Source: a virus. Taken from it: a stretch of DNA of 34,527 nucleotides. The notes beneath the pieces were generated by a model. The model ran no database searches. It saw only the letters and a list, made by a program, of their open reading frames with translations, and had not been told where the DNA came from. The stretch is taken from the IMG/VR virus record IMGVR_UViG_3300024328_000027, positions 1 through 34,527 of that record. One strand, 5' to 3'. A program made the position numbers and the translations under genes. Positions 7,665 to 16,960 of this stretch are shown here, piece by piece (position 1 is the stretch's first letter; each line of letters opens with the position of its first letter).

Positions 7665-8045
7665 TTACTCTTGTTCTACAGGAGCTTCTTGCTCAGGAGC
7701 AGGATCATCACCTATTGTTAATGTAACTGAAGAAGGTGTTATTAAGTTGTTTATCTGTGACTCAATGCTAGACTCAATAGATAAAACTTGTTCTTCACCC
7801 ATAGCTGACTTTGTCCATTCAACAACTTGTTCATTTGTAAGTTGGTCAAAAGGTATAAAATCAGTTATATCCTCAGTGTTTAGTGTTTGTGTACCAATAT
7901 TAGTACTTGAGTAAGGATTACCTTGAGGATCAACTTGATCCGAAGTACCTGTTACTCTCCAGTGTACGTTGTACACTACATCTGCTTCATCTCCTACTAT
8001 AGGGTAAGCGTCTACTGTTTTGCAATTCCATGCGTAATTAATCAT
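7665..8045 (-). CDS. Small phage virion-type protein, unknown
   Basis: The 126-aa product begins MINYAWNCKTVDAYP and contains VVYNVHWRVTGTSD, a beta-strand segment often seen in short proteins encoded near phage tail genes. A helix (LTNEQVVEWTKSAMG) follows, then an acidic Pro/Glu tail (DDPAPEQEAPVEQE). It lies between the fibre genes and groEL in the leftward operon. A tail or fibre-associated role is likely from context; no enzymatic motif is visible. Confidence 0.75.
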   Translation of the reverse strand: MINYAWNCKTVDAYPIVGDEADVVYNVHWRVTGTSDQVDPQGNPYSSTNIGTQTLNTEDITDFIPFDQLTNEQVVEWTKSAMGEEQVLSIESSIESQINNLITPSSVTLTIGDDPAPEQEAPVEQE

Positions 8046-8120
8046 AATTTTCTGTTTTTACTTATTAATATTTATTTATTTATGTTATTTTTGTTACAAG
8101 TTGCTCCACAACTTTTTGAA

Positions 8121-8576
8121 TTAGAATGCACATCCAGCATCTGTACCTGTAACTACTCCATTTGAACTCACAGCTACAGCGCTTCTTGACGACGCAAGCA
8201 ACCTCCACCCATTACTACCAAAAAATAATCCATTATGCGGTGTTTGGCCTAAACTGTCTTCGTAAATAGTATCACCCAAATCAGGTTCGAGACCAATTCC
8301 ATCATGATAGTAAGTTGTATATGTAGTATCTGAACAATTAATGTTTGATACTTGGAAATATTTTTGAGTAGTCATTTGAAAAGCAGTAAAAGTAGGTCCA
8401 GCTCCGTAGTTTCTAAAATTAAGCAAGCTGTTCTTACTACCTTCATAATTAGGATCCCACTCGCTAGGACTTTGCGCATTAGCAATAAGAATAAGAGTGT
8501 CTAAATCGTTTTTAGAAGGATCAACCTCAAGCCTAACATCCTCAAGTGTAAACGTTGTTGTATTAGGTACTGCCAT
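8121..8576 (-). CDS. Fibre-associated small virion protein
   Basis: The 151-aa product has an N-terminal part (MAVPNTTTFTLEDVRLEV through NSLLNFRNYGAG) that looks like a short attachment domain used by several phage fibre or receptor proteins. A Ser/Thr/Tyr/Gly-rich beta region follows with two Cys (C81, near NCSDTTYTTYY, and the terminal GCAF). Its ATG overlaps the stop of the S74-containing fibre by one base. It probably attaches to, or decorates, the fibre. A 75-bp A/T-rich gap separates it from the next gene and shows no clear signal. Confidence 0.7.
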   Translation of the reverse strand: MAVPNTTTFTLEDVRLEVDPSKNDLDTLILIANAQSPSEWDPNYEGSKNSLLNFRNYGAGPTFTAFQMTTQKYFQVSNINCSDTTYTTYYHDGIGLEPDLGDTIYEDSLGQTPHNGLFFGSNGWRLLASSRSAVAVSSNGVVTGTDAGCAF

Positions 8577-10570
8577 TATAATCCTGCTTTTTCTAACCTA
8601 GCTTCTAACTCAGCTATTTTAGCAATTAATAAATCAATATACTTTACAGATTTTAAACCTTCTTCATCTGTTTTTACTAACTCAGGGTTTGTTTCTTCTA
8701 ACTCTTGAGCTATAACACCATAACGTGTCTCTTTACTATCCTTGAACTTATAAGACCTCCATTTAGCATCTACCTTTACATTTAAATCTTTTATATCTTC
8801 CTTTAAAGACGCGTCAGAACTTAATATAAAATTTGTTGCTTTAACATTTCCAGATACTTCTAACTTTTCACCAGGACTACCTGTCCCAATCCCAACGCGG
8901 CCACTGCTGCTATTTATAATTACATTATTTCCAAGCTGGTTTATATATAAAGGCTTAGAGCTATGGCTTTGTATAAAACTATAATTTGTGTTTCCCCCTA
9001 TTTTAAGGTTTGTTCCGCCAGTTGTTCTTAATTCTAAAACACCCGTAGAAGAATTATCATCACCTCCTTCAATAGTTAATTTAGCTCCAGGACTAGTCGT
9101 CCCGATACCGACGCGGCCTGAGGTATCCATAACTAGTTTTGTACCAGTTGTTAAAGAGTCACCATCATAGTCAAAAGCAATCTTAAACTTTTCATCACTA
9201 GAGTCTATCCCAACTGAATAAGCTCCACCACCGCCTTCGTCATAAAACCTCATGAAAGCATCGTTAGGTGTTCCACTGTCAGATATTAAAGATAATAAAG
9301 CGCTAGAGCCGCTATCTCCTCTAACTTCTAATTTAGAACCAGGACTAGTTGTTCCGATTCCGACGTTGCCGTTAGAATCAATACGCATTCTTTCAGCAGA
9401 AGATGTATGTACCGCTACCACAGTAGGAACAGAACTTGAAGTTGTTCCTATGTTTAGTTGATTAGAACTGGTAAGTTGTACAATTGGTATGTCAGCATTG
9501 TTGGCTGCATTCCTCCACATTAACTGACTGTTATTTGACAGCTTTATATTTCCGTTTACATCTAGCTTTTGTGTAGGGACTGTGTTGGATAGACCAAAAC
9601 GCCCGGTGTTTGTCATGGTGAATCCATAGCCAGATACACCTGGATTGAATATCCTAAACGAGCCGTCGTTTAATACTATCAAACCATACTCGTCACCGTT
9701 TCCGCCCTTTAAGTTGTATGATGCGTTTGTACCGTCTACAAGAATCCCATCAAATCCTGAGTTTAAATTGTTTAATTGAAACTTAACCTGAACGTCACTT
9801 AGATCTACATGTAATGGGGCGGCTGGACTCGTCGTTCCAATACCAACTCTTCCTGTATCAGTCAATGACATCATAGTACCAACTCCTGTAGTGGTTTTAC
9901 CCATATAGAAGTCAAGTCTTGCTGAGTCTGTTCTTACTACTGAATGCGTAGAGTAGCCTTCAAATAGAGTACCTTGAATACCAGTGCTAAAATTACCAAA
10001 ACTTAAAGTTGAAGTAAAAATACCGTGATTTAATCTAGATGTTCCATCTAAGTCTAAATAATATGCAGTATTTGATGCGTTTATAACGTTCCCTGATAGT
10101 CGTATGTTACCGGCAACATCTAACTTTTCACCAGGACTCGTTCCGATACCGACGTTACCTGAGGAGTCAATCTTCATCACCGTAGATGACCCAATTAAGA
10201 ATGAACCGTTATCACCAAGGCCAATTTGCGTAGCCGCACTAGTGTAGGCGTAAGCACCTAATTTAATAACGTTGCCGCTAGTTATAGTTAATAGCCCATA
10301 ACTAGAACCGCTGGTGTTTTTACCAAAGATGGTTTTATTATTATTTAGATATATATTACCTGAAGTTAATAAATCACCCGTCAAAGGATAACTTGCTCCA
10401 GCTGAAAGTGGTAAGTAAGGACCACCTATAATACTTGATCCCGAGCCATCAACCCAGTCAATACCTGTTCCTGTAGAGATTAATATTTGGTTAGAATTAC
10501 CTGAATTACCATCACCGTCAAGTAATCCCGCTTCTATTTGTAAATCTGTATTTATTTTTTTAATTGCCAT
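8576..10570 (-). CDS. Tail fibre with GIGTTSP repeats and S74-type C-terminal chaperone
   Basis: The 664-aa product starts MAIKKINTDLQIEAGLL, followed by a collar-type segment and about six beta modules, each closed by a GNVGIGTTSPGxKLEV-like repeat. The last about 70 residues (SSDASLKEDI ... RYGVIAQELEE ... VKYIDLLIAKIAELEARL) match the intramolecular chaperone of the peptidase S74 family. This domain trimerises the fibre and then cuts itself off at the Ser before LKEDI. The protein probably binds the host surface as a trimer. It lies four bases downstream of the 1139-aa fibre gene and is part of the same unit. The receptor is unknown. Confidence 0.88.
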   Translation of the reverse strand: MAIKKINTDLQIEAGLLDGDGNSGNSNQILISTGTGIDWVDGSGSSIIGGPYLPLSAGASYPLTGDLLTSGNIYLNNNKTIFGKNTSGSSYGLLTITSGNVIKLGAYAYTSAATQIGLGDNGSFLIGSSTVMKIDSSGNVGIGTSPGEKLDVAGNIRLSGNVINASNTAYYLDLDGTSRLNHGIFTSTLSFGNFSTGIQGTLFEGYSTHSVVRTDSARLDFYMGKTTTGVGTMMSLTDTGRVGIGTTSPAAPLHVDLSDVQVKFQLNNLNSGFDGILVDGTNASYNLKGGNGDEYGLIVLNDGSFRIFNPGVSGYGFTMTNTGRFGLSNTVPTQKLDVNGNIKLSNNSQLMWRNAANNADIPIVQLTSSNQLNIGTTSSSVPTVVAVHTSSAERMRIDSNGNVGIGTTSPGSKLEVRGDSGSSALLSLISDSGTPNDAFMRFYDEGGGGAYSVGIDSSDEKFKIAFDYDGDSLTTGTKLVMDTSGRVGIGTTSPGAKLTIEGGDDNSSTGVLELRTTGGTNLKIGGNTNYSFIQSHSSKPLYINQLGNNVIINSSSGRVGIGTGSPGEKLEVSGNVKATNFILSSDASLKEDIKDLNVKVDAKWRSYKFKDSKETRYGVIAQELEETNPELVKTDEEGLKSVKYIDLLIAKIAELEARLEKAGL

Positions 10571-10573
10571 ATA

Positions 10574-13500
10574 TTATGCGTATGTTGAATTAATTGCTGC
10601 ACCAGATGCTTCTACAGTTACTCTTGGAGTATACGATTTAGTTCCACTAGTTGATTTAAATGTAAATGTTATAGTTGACCCGTTAGCTGATGCTACTACA
10701 TCAAAGTCATTTGTTCCCTCATCTATTACTTTATTTGTAATCCACGTACCCGCTGCATTATGACAACTGTAAACTATTCTTTGATACTTTCCTGTGTGCC
10801 CAAAGCATGTGAAAGTAAACCCAGCTGATGCGCCGTTAAACCCTGTTGTAAGTCCTGCCACAGCATACCCTGTTGTACTTAAACTGCCAGCTGATTTACT
10901 ATAAGTTACTTTTCCTCCTGCATTTATACCTCCTGATACATCTAACTTATACCCAGGACTAGTCGTTCCGATACCTACGTTACCTGTAAAAGTTGCTTCT
11001 CCAGTATAAGCATTAAATGTCGTGGGATTAGAACCATTAGCGCCTATTTTTACTGTAGTTGACGCATTTGTTGGAGTAAATTGCAATTCTATTGCTGCGC
11101 CATATCTATTTAATTGTGCTGCATTCCAAATAATATAGCCATCTGTAAAACCACCACTATTCACGTAAGTTGTATTTATAGAACCTGCAAAAGTTGCGTT
11201 ACCGCCTGAAGCTATACTGAGTCTATGAGAGTTATTTGTTACATCATAAATGCTAAAAGATCCATCGTTATTTATTATAGAATAATCTGAATCATTATTT
11301 GTGTCGTATAGGTTTATTCTTGGGTAAGCATAACTTAAAGTTAAATTGCCAGTTACTGTTCCACCTGAAAGTAATAAATACCCACTTAAGTCTTGATCCC
11401 CCGTGTTAGTTCCTGAAAGGTTACTACCAAGTATTGTTCCTGTAGCTAATATGTTACCATTAACGTTAAGTTTTTCTGAAGGACTAGTCGTCCCGATCCC
11501 GACGTTGCCGTCGTTGCTAAACCTAGTGTGGAATGCTCCGTTAATGTAATAGTCTAGAGGAAAATTTCCTAGTACCTGTATTTGGTGTTGGTTAGAACTA
11601 CCAACATATAACTTAATTCCATTGGTAGTAGTTCGACCTATTAATACCTCAGCAGCATTTCCTAGTATTTTAGAGTAATTGGAAGATGCTCCAGCATCGG
11701 CTAAAACATTACCTACTACATGAAGTTTAGCCTCAGGACTAGTCGTCCCAATACCAACGTTGCTTCCTGATAAAACTAGTATATTACTATCAGTAATACC
11801 CCCTGAAACAAGCGACTCTACTATTAACTTATCAGCTGAATTTTTAAATCTATATTCTTTTGTAGTCGCGTCTGCTGTTGATGTAGAAAAAACAGCTACG
11901 TTTTCAAAATACATAGCTCTACCTAAAATATGAGCATTTCCTGCTCCATAGCTATGGGAGTAAGTACTAGTTGACCCATCTTTAATTCCTCTTTCCGTGA
12001 ATAGACCCCAGCCACTAGTGGATGAAACCTCTAACTTAGCGCTAGGACTAGTCGTACCAATACCAACTTTACCATCTGAGGTGATACGCATTTTTTCTGA
12101 GCCAGACTGTTTGAATATAACATTACCTTGTGTTCCTTGTATTTCAGTCCCCGTAGATAAGTTGTCATCAAAAATTATAGATCCACCAGTATTGTTAGAA
12201 CTATTTATATATATTTTAGGTATAACTCCAGCAACTTCAAGCTTATGAGCAGGACTAGTCGTTCCGATACCAACGTTGCCGCCGTTAAAATGAGTTATTC
12301 CCAAAGATCTAATTGCAATAGTTGTTGAGCCAGCGGCTGTACTTGCAAATAATGCCGCGTCAATACCGCTAGCATCATATGCGTGTATATTACCAGCTGC
12401 GTGTAGTTTTTCATTAGGATTAGTCGTGCCAATACCTACGTTACCTGAAGAGGTAATACGCATTCTTTCGTTCTTGCTATTAGCTCCAGTAGAAAAAGAA
12501 ACACCATCATATCCACTAATACAAATACCATCAGCCGAACCACCGTTATGATCCTCAGCGGTTATGGATGCATTGTACGTAAAACCGTCTCTAAAGAAAA
12601 TACCATTTCCACCGCCACCATCAAATGAATTTAGATAAATATTTCTTCTTGTAGAATCTACAAAAGTTCCTCCAGATACCTGAATGTTTCCTTGAAAATT
12701 AGATGTACCAACCACGTGTAGCTTAGCTCCAGGATCAGTCGTTCCGATACCTACGTTGCCTGCCCTTGTCATTGACATAACATCAACAGCAGTTGTTAAA
12801 GCGTCATTAAATGCTCTAAACTTTAAAATTGATGTTTCAGATTGAATACCCCATCTTTTTGCATCAGCAATTTGGTCAATTTCTTCTAATAGTAGAATAG
12901 GATTAGCGTGAGTTAAATGCAATAGTGTTTGTGGTTCTGTAGTACCAATCCCTAGCCCATTTACCGTGGATGTCATTAGATTCGCTCCCCCATTATCTGT
13001 TCTAAAATAAACAGTATCAGAGTCAAAATAAACATCAGAACTTCCGCCATATCCAAATCGGTATGATCCACCGTCTGGATTAACTATATGTAATTTTGAG
13101 TCAGGATCAGTCGTTCCGATACCGACGTTGCCATAGGCATCAATGCGCATTGCTTCACTACTGTTAGGTGAAAATGTTATGGGCTGTGCAGTTAGGGTTG
13201 CTACATTTAAAGAATAGCTCCCCATTATACTATTGTATCCAAGTGAAGTACTTTGACTTTGACTTAAAGAATATGCGCTTATAATTTTTGTAGTACCTAT
13301 ATTATCACTACTTATAACTCCTAGCTTCTCACTAGGACTATCCGTTCCGATACCCATCCTACCGTTAGTCTCATCTAAGTGAACAACTGTAGATTCTGTT
13401 GTATTACCATCACCAACCCATATTTTACCAGTTGTAAGATTAGGCACATCGTTTGTTCTAAGTATAGAAGAAACAATAAGTGAACCTGAATTACCACCAG

Positions 13501-13993
13501 ATACTTTACCAACCTTAGCAACGTTCTGTATAAGTCCAGTTGGACCTGTTGGTTTTGTTAACGTAAGTCCTCCACCTGCTTTAACGTAAACTGTATCATT
13601 TGAATTAGGCGTCACACCATCAATTGGGTCGGTTGTTATGTTATCCATAAAACCACCGGTGATAACGTAACCAAAAGCATTTACAGCTAACGTTTCATCA
13701 AGTAATCCAACTGCTGGCATCTTAGCTGAATCGCTAGCATCAGCTGGAGCAATCTGAACAGTATCTGTAGCACCTACAGTTCCAGTTATATAAACAGGTG
13801 TTCCTTTAGCTATCGAAGCTGTGTGTGTGTTTTTTACATATATAACAACATGCTCAGCGTTATTCGCGCTTATAGTGTTTTGATCTATCCAAGCGACACC
13901 AGAACCTGTAGATGATAAAACTTGTCCATTAGAACCTGTACTACCACCTGCTTCTACGCCAGCCTGTATTTCTATGTCACTTTTAAATTTCAT
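10574..13993 (-). CDS. Large repeat-rich tail fibre protein
   Basis: The 1139-aa product has an N-terminal anchor MKFKSDIEIQAGV like its neighbour. A globular region (about 45-185, VVIYVKNTHTASIAKGTPVYITG) follows, as in phage 'capsid decoration/fibre' modules, then about ten GIGTxxPxxKLxV repeats with variable beta segments between them. No S74 chaperone is present. The C-terminal about 120 residues (from STTGYAVAGLTTG to AAINSTYA) form a different beta-rich tip. It is probably a second host-binding fibre that shares repeat units with the 664-aa protein. The DNA of the repeats is unusually alike, see findings. Confidence 0.85.
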   Translation of the reverse strand: MKFKSDIEIQAGVEAGGSTGSNGQVLSSTGSGVAWIDQNTISANNAEHVVIYVKNTHTASIAKGTPVYITGTVGATDTVQIAPADASDSAKMPAVGLLDETLAVNAFGYVITGGFMDNITTDPIDGVTPNSNDTVYVKAGGGLTLTKPTGPTGLIQNVAKVGKVSGGNSGSLIVSSILRTNDVPNLTTGKIWVGDGNTTESTVVHLDETNGRMGIGTDSPSEKLGVISSDNIGTTKIISAYSLSQSQSTSLGYNSIMGSYSLNVATLTAQPITFSPNSSEAMRIDAYGNVGIGTTDPDSKLHIVNPDGGSYRFGYGGSSDVYFDSDTVYFRTDNGGANLMTSTVNGLGIGTTEPQTLLHLTHANPILLLEEIDQIADAKRWGIQSETSILKFRAFNDALTTAVDVMSMTRAGNVGIGTTDPGAKLHVVGTSNFQGNIQVSGGTFVDSTRRNIYLNSFDGGGGNGIFFRDGFTYNASITAEDHNGGSADGICISGYDGVSFSTGANSKNERMRITSSGNVGIGTTNPNEKLHAAGNIHAYDASGIDAALFASTAAGSTTIAIRSLGITHFNGGNVGIGTTSPAHKLEVAGVIPKIYINSSNNTGGSIIFDDNLSTGTEIQGTQGNVIFKQSGSEKMRITSDGKVGIGTTSPSAKLEVSSTSGWGLFTERGIKDGSTSTYSHSYGAGNAHILGRAMYFENVAVFSTSTADATTKEYRFKNSADKLIVESLVSGGITDSNILVLSGSNVGIGTTSPEAKLHVVGNVLADAGASSNYSKILGNAAEVLIGRTTTNGIKLYVGSSNQHQIQVLGNFPLDYYINGAFHTRFSNDGNVGIGTTSPSEKLNVNGNILATGTILGSNLSGTNTGDQDLSGYLLLSGGTVTGNLTLSYAYPRINLYDTNNDSDYSIINNDGSFSIYDVTNNSHRLSIASGGNATFAGSINTTYVNSGGFTDGYIIWNAAQLNRYGAAIELQFTPTNASTTVKIGANGSNPTTFNAYTGEATFTGNVGIGTTSPGYKLDVSGGINAGGKVTYSKSAGSLSTTGYAVAGLTTGFNGASAGFTFTCFGHTGKYQRIVYSCHNAAGTWITNKVIDEGTNDFDVVASANGSTITFTFKSTSGTKSYTPRVTVEASGAAINSTYA

Positions 13994-14009
13994 GTATTGT
14001 ATTTAATTA

Positions 14010-15380
14010 TTAACCTATTTTCTGCACTAATACTCTAACTGAATTTACAGGAGTTGAAGCAAATGTAACACCAATCCTAGAGTTGCTAATTCTTTCTACG
14101 TCAGCATATACGGTCTCGTCTGTGGTTATGTCGTACAACTGTACAATAACATCTTTAGTACCTAAGTTATGGTCAATTGTTAAATCTGTATCCGTGATTG
14201 TTTCAGCATAAGTATTGCTAGAGTTTGTGTTTGTGTTTGTTACTGTTGCTGTACCACTTGAATAAGCGACTGATATACCAGTTCCTCCAGCTACTATTAC
14301 AGCACCTTTGTTACTTGCTGTAGAATCTTCAACACTAACCGTAGCTGTACCTGAAGCATATGAAACATCTATTGCTTCACCAGCATTTACATTACCAATA
14401 CCTACTGTAGTTAGATCAGCTAGATCAACATTGTTTTGAACTGTTGTCCAAGCGTTTAAATCTGTTGGATTATCTATTTCAGCAATTAATACATCACCAA
14501 CTCTTAATTGCTCACCAAAGAAAGTACCATCTGCAGTAACTGTATATGTCCAACCTTTTTTAATACTGTTTGGTGAAGTAGTTAAGTCAGGTACATTTGT
14601 CGATGCGTTATACGCTCCTTGATAACTTAACGCTCCGGTTACAGCTTGATCAACATATTGTTTTGTAGCTGCGTCTTGTTGACTTGTAGGATCAGCTAGA
14701 TTCTCTATCTTGTTACCACCTGCATCTATAGTATTATTAGCACTTACTTCAAGACCACCATTAAAAGTAGCATAAGCTTGTACGGTAAGATCATTGCCAA
14801 CTGTTAAATCGTTATTAATAGTAACATCGTCTGGTAAACCAACTCTTAACTCTGTAGCGCTCTGTCTACTTACTGTAATTTCATTCGTAGTACCAGAAAT
14901 AGTTACGTCATCAGTGGTAGAATCACTACCTGTTAATCTAATAGCTGTACCTGTTGAAGCGGTAGATAAGTCATATTTGGTATCGTCAGAAGCTGGTATT
15001 GTTACGGTAGATACGTCAATAGCTGTTACGTGACCCGTAGCGTTTGTAGTTACACTGGTTACAGCTTCAAAAGTACCACCATACGTAGGTGCATCTGTAG
15101 AGGTTGTATCTGTTCTTGAAGTATTATCGTGGTTTATGATAGGATCTTCAGCAGTACCTGTATCTGTTAAGTAGGTACCAGCAGTTAGAGTAATAACTCC
15201 ACCACCTACTTCTACCCAAGCACCGTCTGCCCATACTTTAAGTACGTCTTCTGTAGTGTTGTAGTATATTTGTCCTTCGACACCTGTTCCAGCTAAAGCA
15301 TCACTAGCTTGGTTTTCTATTCTACCTTTTATCAGCTCGTTCTGATTGAGGTTAATACTATTTAAATAATTTATAGCCAT
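14010..15380 (-). CDS. Tail fibre / appendage structural protein
   Basis: The 456-aa product is very rich in Thr, Ser, Asp and Gly. The N-terminus (MAINYLNSINLNQNELIKG ... AGTGVEGQIYYNTTEDVLK) is a typical fibre-anchor pattern. It is followed by Thr-rich beta repeats, the linker DPTSQQDAATKQYVDQAV found in many T4-like fibres, and a C-terminal small beta domain (AETITDTDLTIDHNLGTKDV...VRVLVQKIG). The protein is likely a baseplate-proximal fibre segment joined to the two downstream repeat fibres. The function is structural; the binding partner is inferred from order. Confidence 0.82.
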   Translation of the reverse strand: MAINYLNSINLNQNELIKGRIENQASDALAGTGVEGQIYYNTTEDVLKVWADGAWVEVGGGVITLTAGTYLTDTGTAEDPIINHDNTSRTDTTSTDAPTYGGTFEAVTSVTTNATGHVTAIDVSTVTIPASDDTKYDLSTASTGTAIRLTGSDSTTDDVTISGTTNEITVSRQSATELRVGLPDDVTINNDLTVGNDLTVQAYATFNGGLEVSANNTIDAGGNKIENLADPTSQQDAATKQYVDQAVTGALSYQGAYNASTNVPDLTTSPNSIKKGWTYTVTADGTFFGEQLRVGDVLIAEIDNPTDLNAWTTVQNNVDLADLTTVGIGNVNAGEAIDVSYASGTATVSVEDSTASNKGAVIVAGGTGISVAYSSGTATVTNTNTNSSNTYAETITDTDLTIDHNLGTKDVIVQLYDITTDETVYADVERISNSRIGVTFASTPVNSVRVLVQKIG

Positions 15381-15387
15381 GTTTTTT

Positions 15388-16080
15388 TTAGTTTAGATAA
15401 GCTTTGCCGGAAAAACCAGCAGAAAATGTTATTGTTAAGTTGTTTAGATCTGTATATTCAATTTCACCTTTAACTTCTATATTATTTATGTTAACAGATG
15501 TAACTGAGGGGAATTTATTTAAGTTATGTTGTATATTCCAAACAGCAGAAGGCGACGATTGGTTATATACGAAGTTTTTATCAGCATTAGTATCAGTGTC
15601 AAAAGCTATACCATAGTAGTGTAAGTTATGTATAGAGCTATTACCTTCTACAAACGTTAAACTCATTTCGTAAACATTACCACTAACTAAAGTAAGTGAG
15701 TTAAGTCTATAGACACCATACCTGTCTAAGTCTCTTCTATCACTTATTACAATATTTGCACCAATTAATCTAGTTAAATAAGCTATAGAATAAGTACCAT
15801 TAAGCATTATAGTGTTTACATATAGACTAGTAATACTAGAAAACTGTGTATTATCGCCCTCGTAGTTTTCAAATGATATACTAGCCTCAGGTCTATTACC
15901 ACTTTCATTGGGATCTATTACAAATTGAAAGCTATTAGAACCTAAATAAACATTTACAGCAGCTATAGATAGAGCATTGACAGAAAAGTTTTTAGTCTGC
16001 CCAGTGTCTACCGATGTTCCGATCATTATATCAGAACCAACCGGTTTATTCTTCCTCTTATAAGAAGATATACCACTCAT
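15388..16080 (-). CDS. Tail appendage structural protein
   Basis: The 230-aa product has beta-rich character throughout. The middle (SISFENYEG ... IVISDRRDLDRYGVYRLNSL) resembles virion hinge or spike domains. The last about 60 residues (VWNIQHNLNKFPSVTSVN ... GFSGKAYLN) are a small C-terminal module also common on phage fibres. It overlaps the 79-aa gene by one base and precedes the 456-aa fibre by seven bases. The family is recognised only at the level of virion structural protein. Confidence 0.75.
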   Translation of the reverse strand: MSGISSYKRKNKPVGSDIMIGTSVDTGQTKNFSVNALSIAAVNVYLGSNSFQFVIDPNESGNRPEASISFENYEGDNTQFSSITSLYVNTIMLNGTYSIAYLTRLIGANIVISDRRDLDRYGVYRLNSLTLVSGNVYEMSLTFVEGNSSIHNLHYYGIAFDTDTNADKNFVYNQSSPSAVWNIQHNLNKFPSVTSVNINNIEVKGEIEYTDLNNLTITFSAGFSGKAYLN

Positions 16081-16319
16081 TATGCTAATCTAATTTTAAC
16101 AACTCCATCAGTATGGTATAAACCTCCTACAGCTACACCACCTGTTGCAGCAGCACTGTCATTTGCAAAGTTATCTGCTACTTTAACGATGTTATCACTA
16201 GCAAATTCAATTAATGTCTCTACTTTCGCTTGCTTAGTCACACCACCACTGTTTGATACTACTACTAAATCACTATTTGATAAAGCTAGTGTCTCTTGAT
16301 AACTGTTTATTAATGCCAT
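16080..16319 (-). CDS. Small virion-type protein
   Basis: The 79-aa product begins MALINSYQETLALSNSDLVVV, a pattern used at the start of several phage fibre or neck proteins, and ends GGVAVGGLYHTDGVVKIRLA, which is typical of short phage structural proteins. It is coupled to the 230-aa appendage gene through a one-base overlap. It probably helps assemble or attach fibres. No enzymatic features are present. Confidence 0.75.
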   Translation of the reverse strand: MALINSYQETLALSNSDLVVVSNSGGVTKQAKVETLIEFASDNIVKVADNFANDSAAATGGVAVGGLYHTDGVVKIRLA

Positions 16320-16325
16320 GTTTTG

Positions 16326-16595
16326 TTATTTTTTATCTTTTTTCCTCTTTCTATCACCGTTTTTAAACGTATCTCTATTTGACGATGTTGAAACTCTTTT
16401 AGTATTCCCTAATTCACCGTTTACATGGTGTATATCTGAGTCAGATCTTTGACCTATTCTTTGATTTTCCGCTTTTTTCTCTTTTCTCTTGAATTTAGCA
16501 GTTGATTTGCCTTCCCAAGGTATACCTTTAGCATACGCTAAGTCTCTTGCTGCTTTTCTTTTTCTAGCGCCTGGAGATAATTTTTGTTTACCCAT
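16326..16595 (-). CDS. Small highly basic protein, first gene of the leftward operon
   Basis: The 89-aa product carries about one third Lys/Arg, with runs such as GARKRKAARD, KFKRKEKKAE and DRKRKKDKK, and a single DIHHVNGELGN segment. The HH-N pattern recalls part of an HNH nuclease core, but the CxxC or second metal site is not there, so an active nuclease is unlikely. It is the first leftward gene after the divergent control region. It could bind DNA or RNA; no role is shown. Confidence 0.65.
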   Translation of the reverse strand: MGKQKLSPGARKRKAARDLAYAKGIPWEGKSTAKFKRKEKKAENQRIGQRSDSDIHHVNGELGNTKRVSTSSNRDTFKNGDRKRKKDKK

Positions 16596-16664
16596 GAAAA
16601 CTTTGATTTTATACTCTATATACTTACATAAGAAGCATCGATTTTACAATTTATAGCTAAAGTA

Positions 16665-16707
16665 TGACATTAGCCTCTTACTATTAATATATAATAGCCT
16701 ATTGTCA
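16665..16707. repeat. 43-bp near-palindrome, copy 1
   Basis: TGACA at the left edge and TGTCA at the right edge enclose 33 bases. The inner arms read TTAGCCTCTTACTA on the left and TAATAGCCTA before TGTCA on the right, followed by CCCC. The same layout recurs at 17631 and, inverted, at 25408. Each arm could also act as a TGACA-type -35 box. It is probably an operator or a divergent promoter-operator. Confidence 0.75.
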
Positions 16708-16820
16708 CCCCTTTTGTTTTAAAATTTTGTTAGATATATAGGGTTTTGGGGCTGCCCCTACCGTAGAGCGTTTGACTTCTTTTTCCAAAATGGTTTCAAT
16801 TTGCCGGGCCCCCTGTCTTT

Positions 16821-16853
16821 TTTTTGGTTTTCCGAGAATTTTTTGGGTTTTCC
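16821..16853. repeat. Two direct repeats TTTTTGG(G)TTTTCC
   Basis: Two near-identical 13-14 base units lie at 16821-16833 and 16840-16853, about 20 bases apart, between GC-rich blocks of the control region. The spacing of about two helical turns would place them on one face of the DNA, as for iterons. Only two copies are visible, so chance cannot be excluded. Confidence 0.35.
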
Positions 16854-16914
16854 TATGATTTTACGGAAATATTCGATCTTTTTCTACGGGAGTAACTAAT
16901 TTATAACAGCTACG

Positions 16915-16924
16915 CTGTATAGCA
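16915..16924. repeat. TGTATAGCA element (one of four)
   Basis: The base string CTGTATAGCAT occurs here, and close variants lie at 17703, 17716 and 17781. All four lie between a 43-bp palindrome and a TACGAT/GATAATAT motif, once in the first control unit and three times in the duplicated one. This is consistent with a regulator binding site. Confidence 0.45.
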
Positions 16925-16938
16925 TAGTACAAACTCTC

Positions 16939-16960
16939 TACCGTTTAACTTCGATAATAT
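16939..16960 (+). promoter_or_regulatory. TACGAT-N8-GATAATAT motif, copy 1
   Basis: The copy reads TACCGT, eight bases, GATAATAT, then TACTGTAATT, with GTACAAAC upstream. It precedes the first 76-aa gene by 115 bases, the longest leader in the set. Confidence 0.6.

Noticed and set aside
8871-13362. Regularly recurring repeats as a CRISPR array
   Set aside because: The repeats are in-frame parts of two long fibre genes (GIGTTSP motif), with uneven spacing of about 150-500 bases and no cas genes.
16326-16595. HNH homing endonuclease
   Set aside because: Only a DIHHVNG segment is seen. Zinc-binding Cys pairs and the rest of the core are missing.
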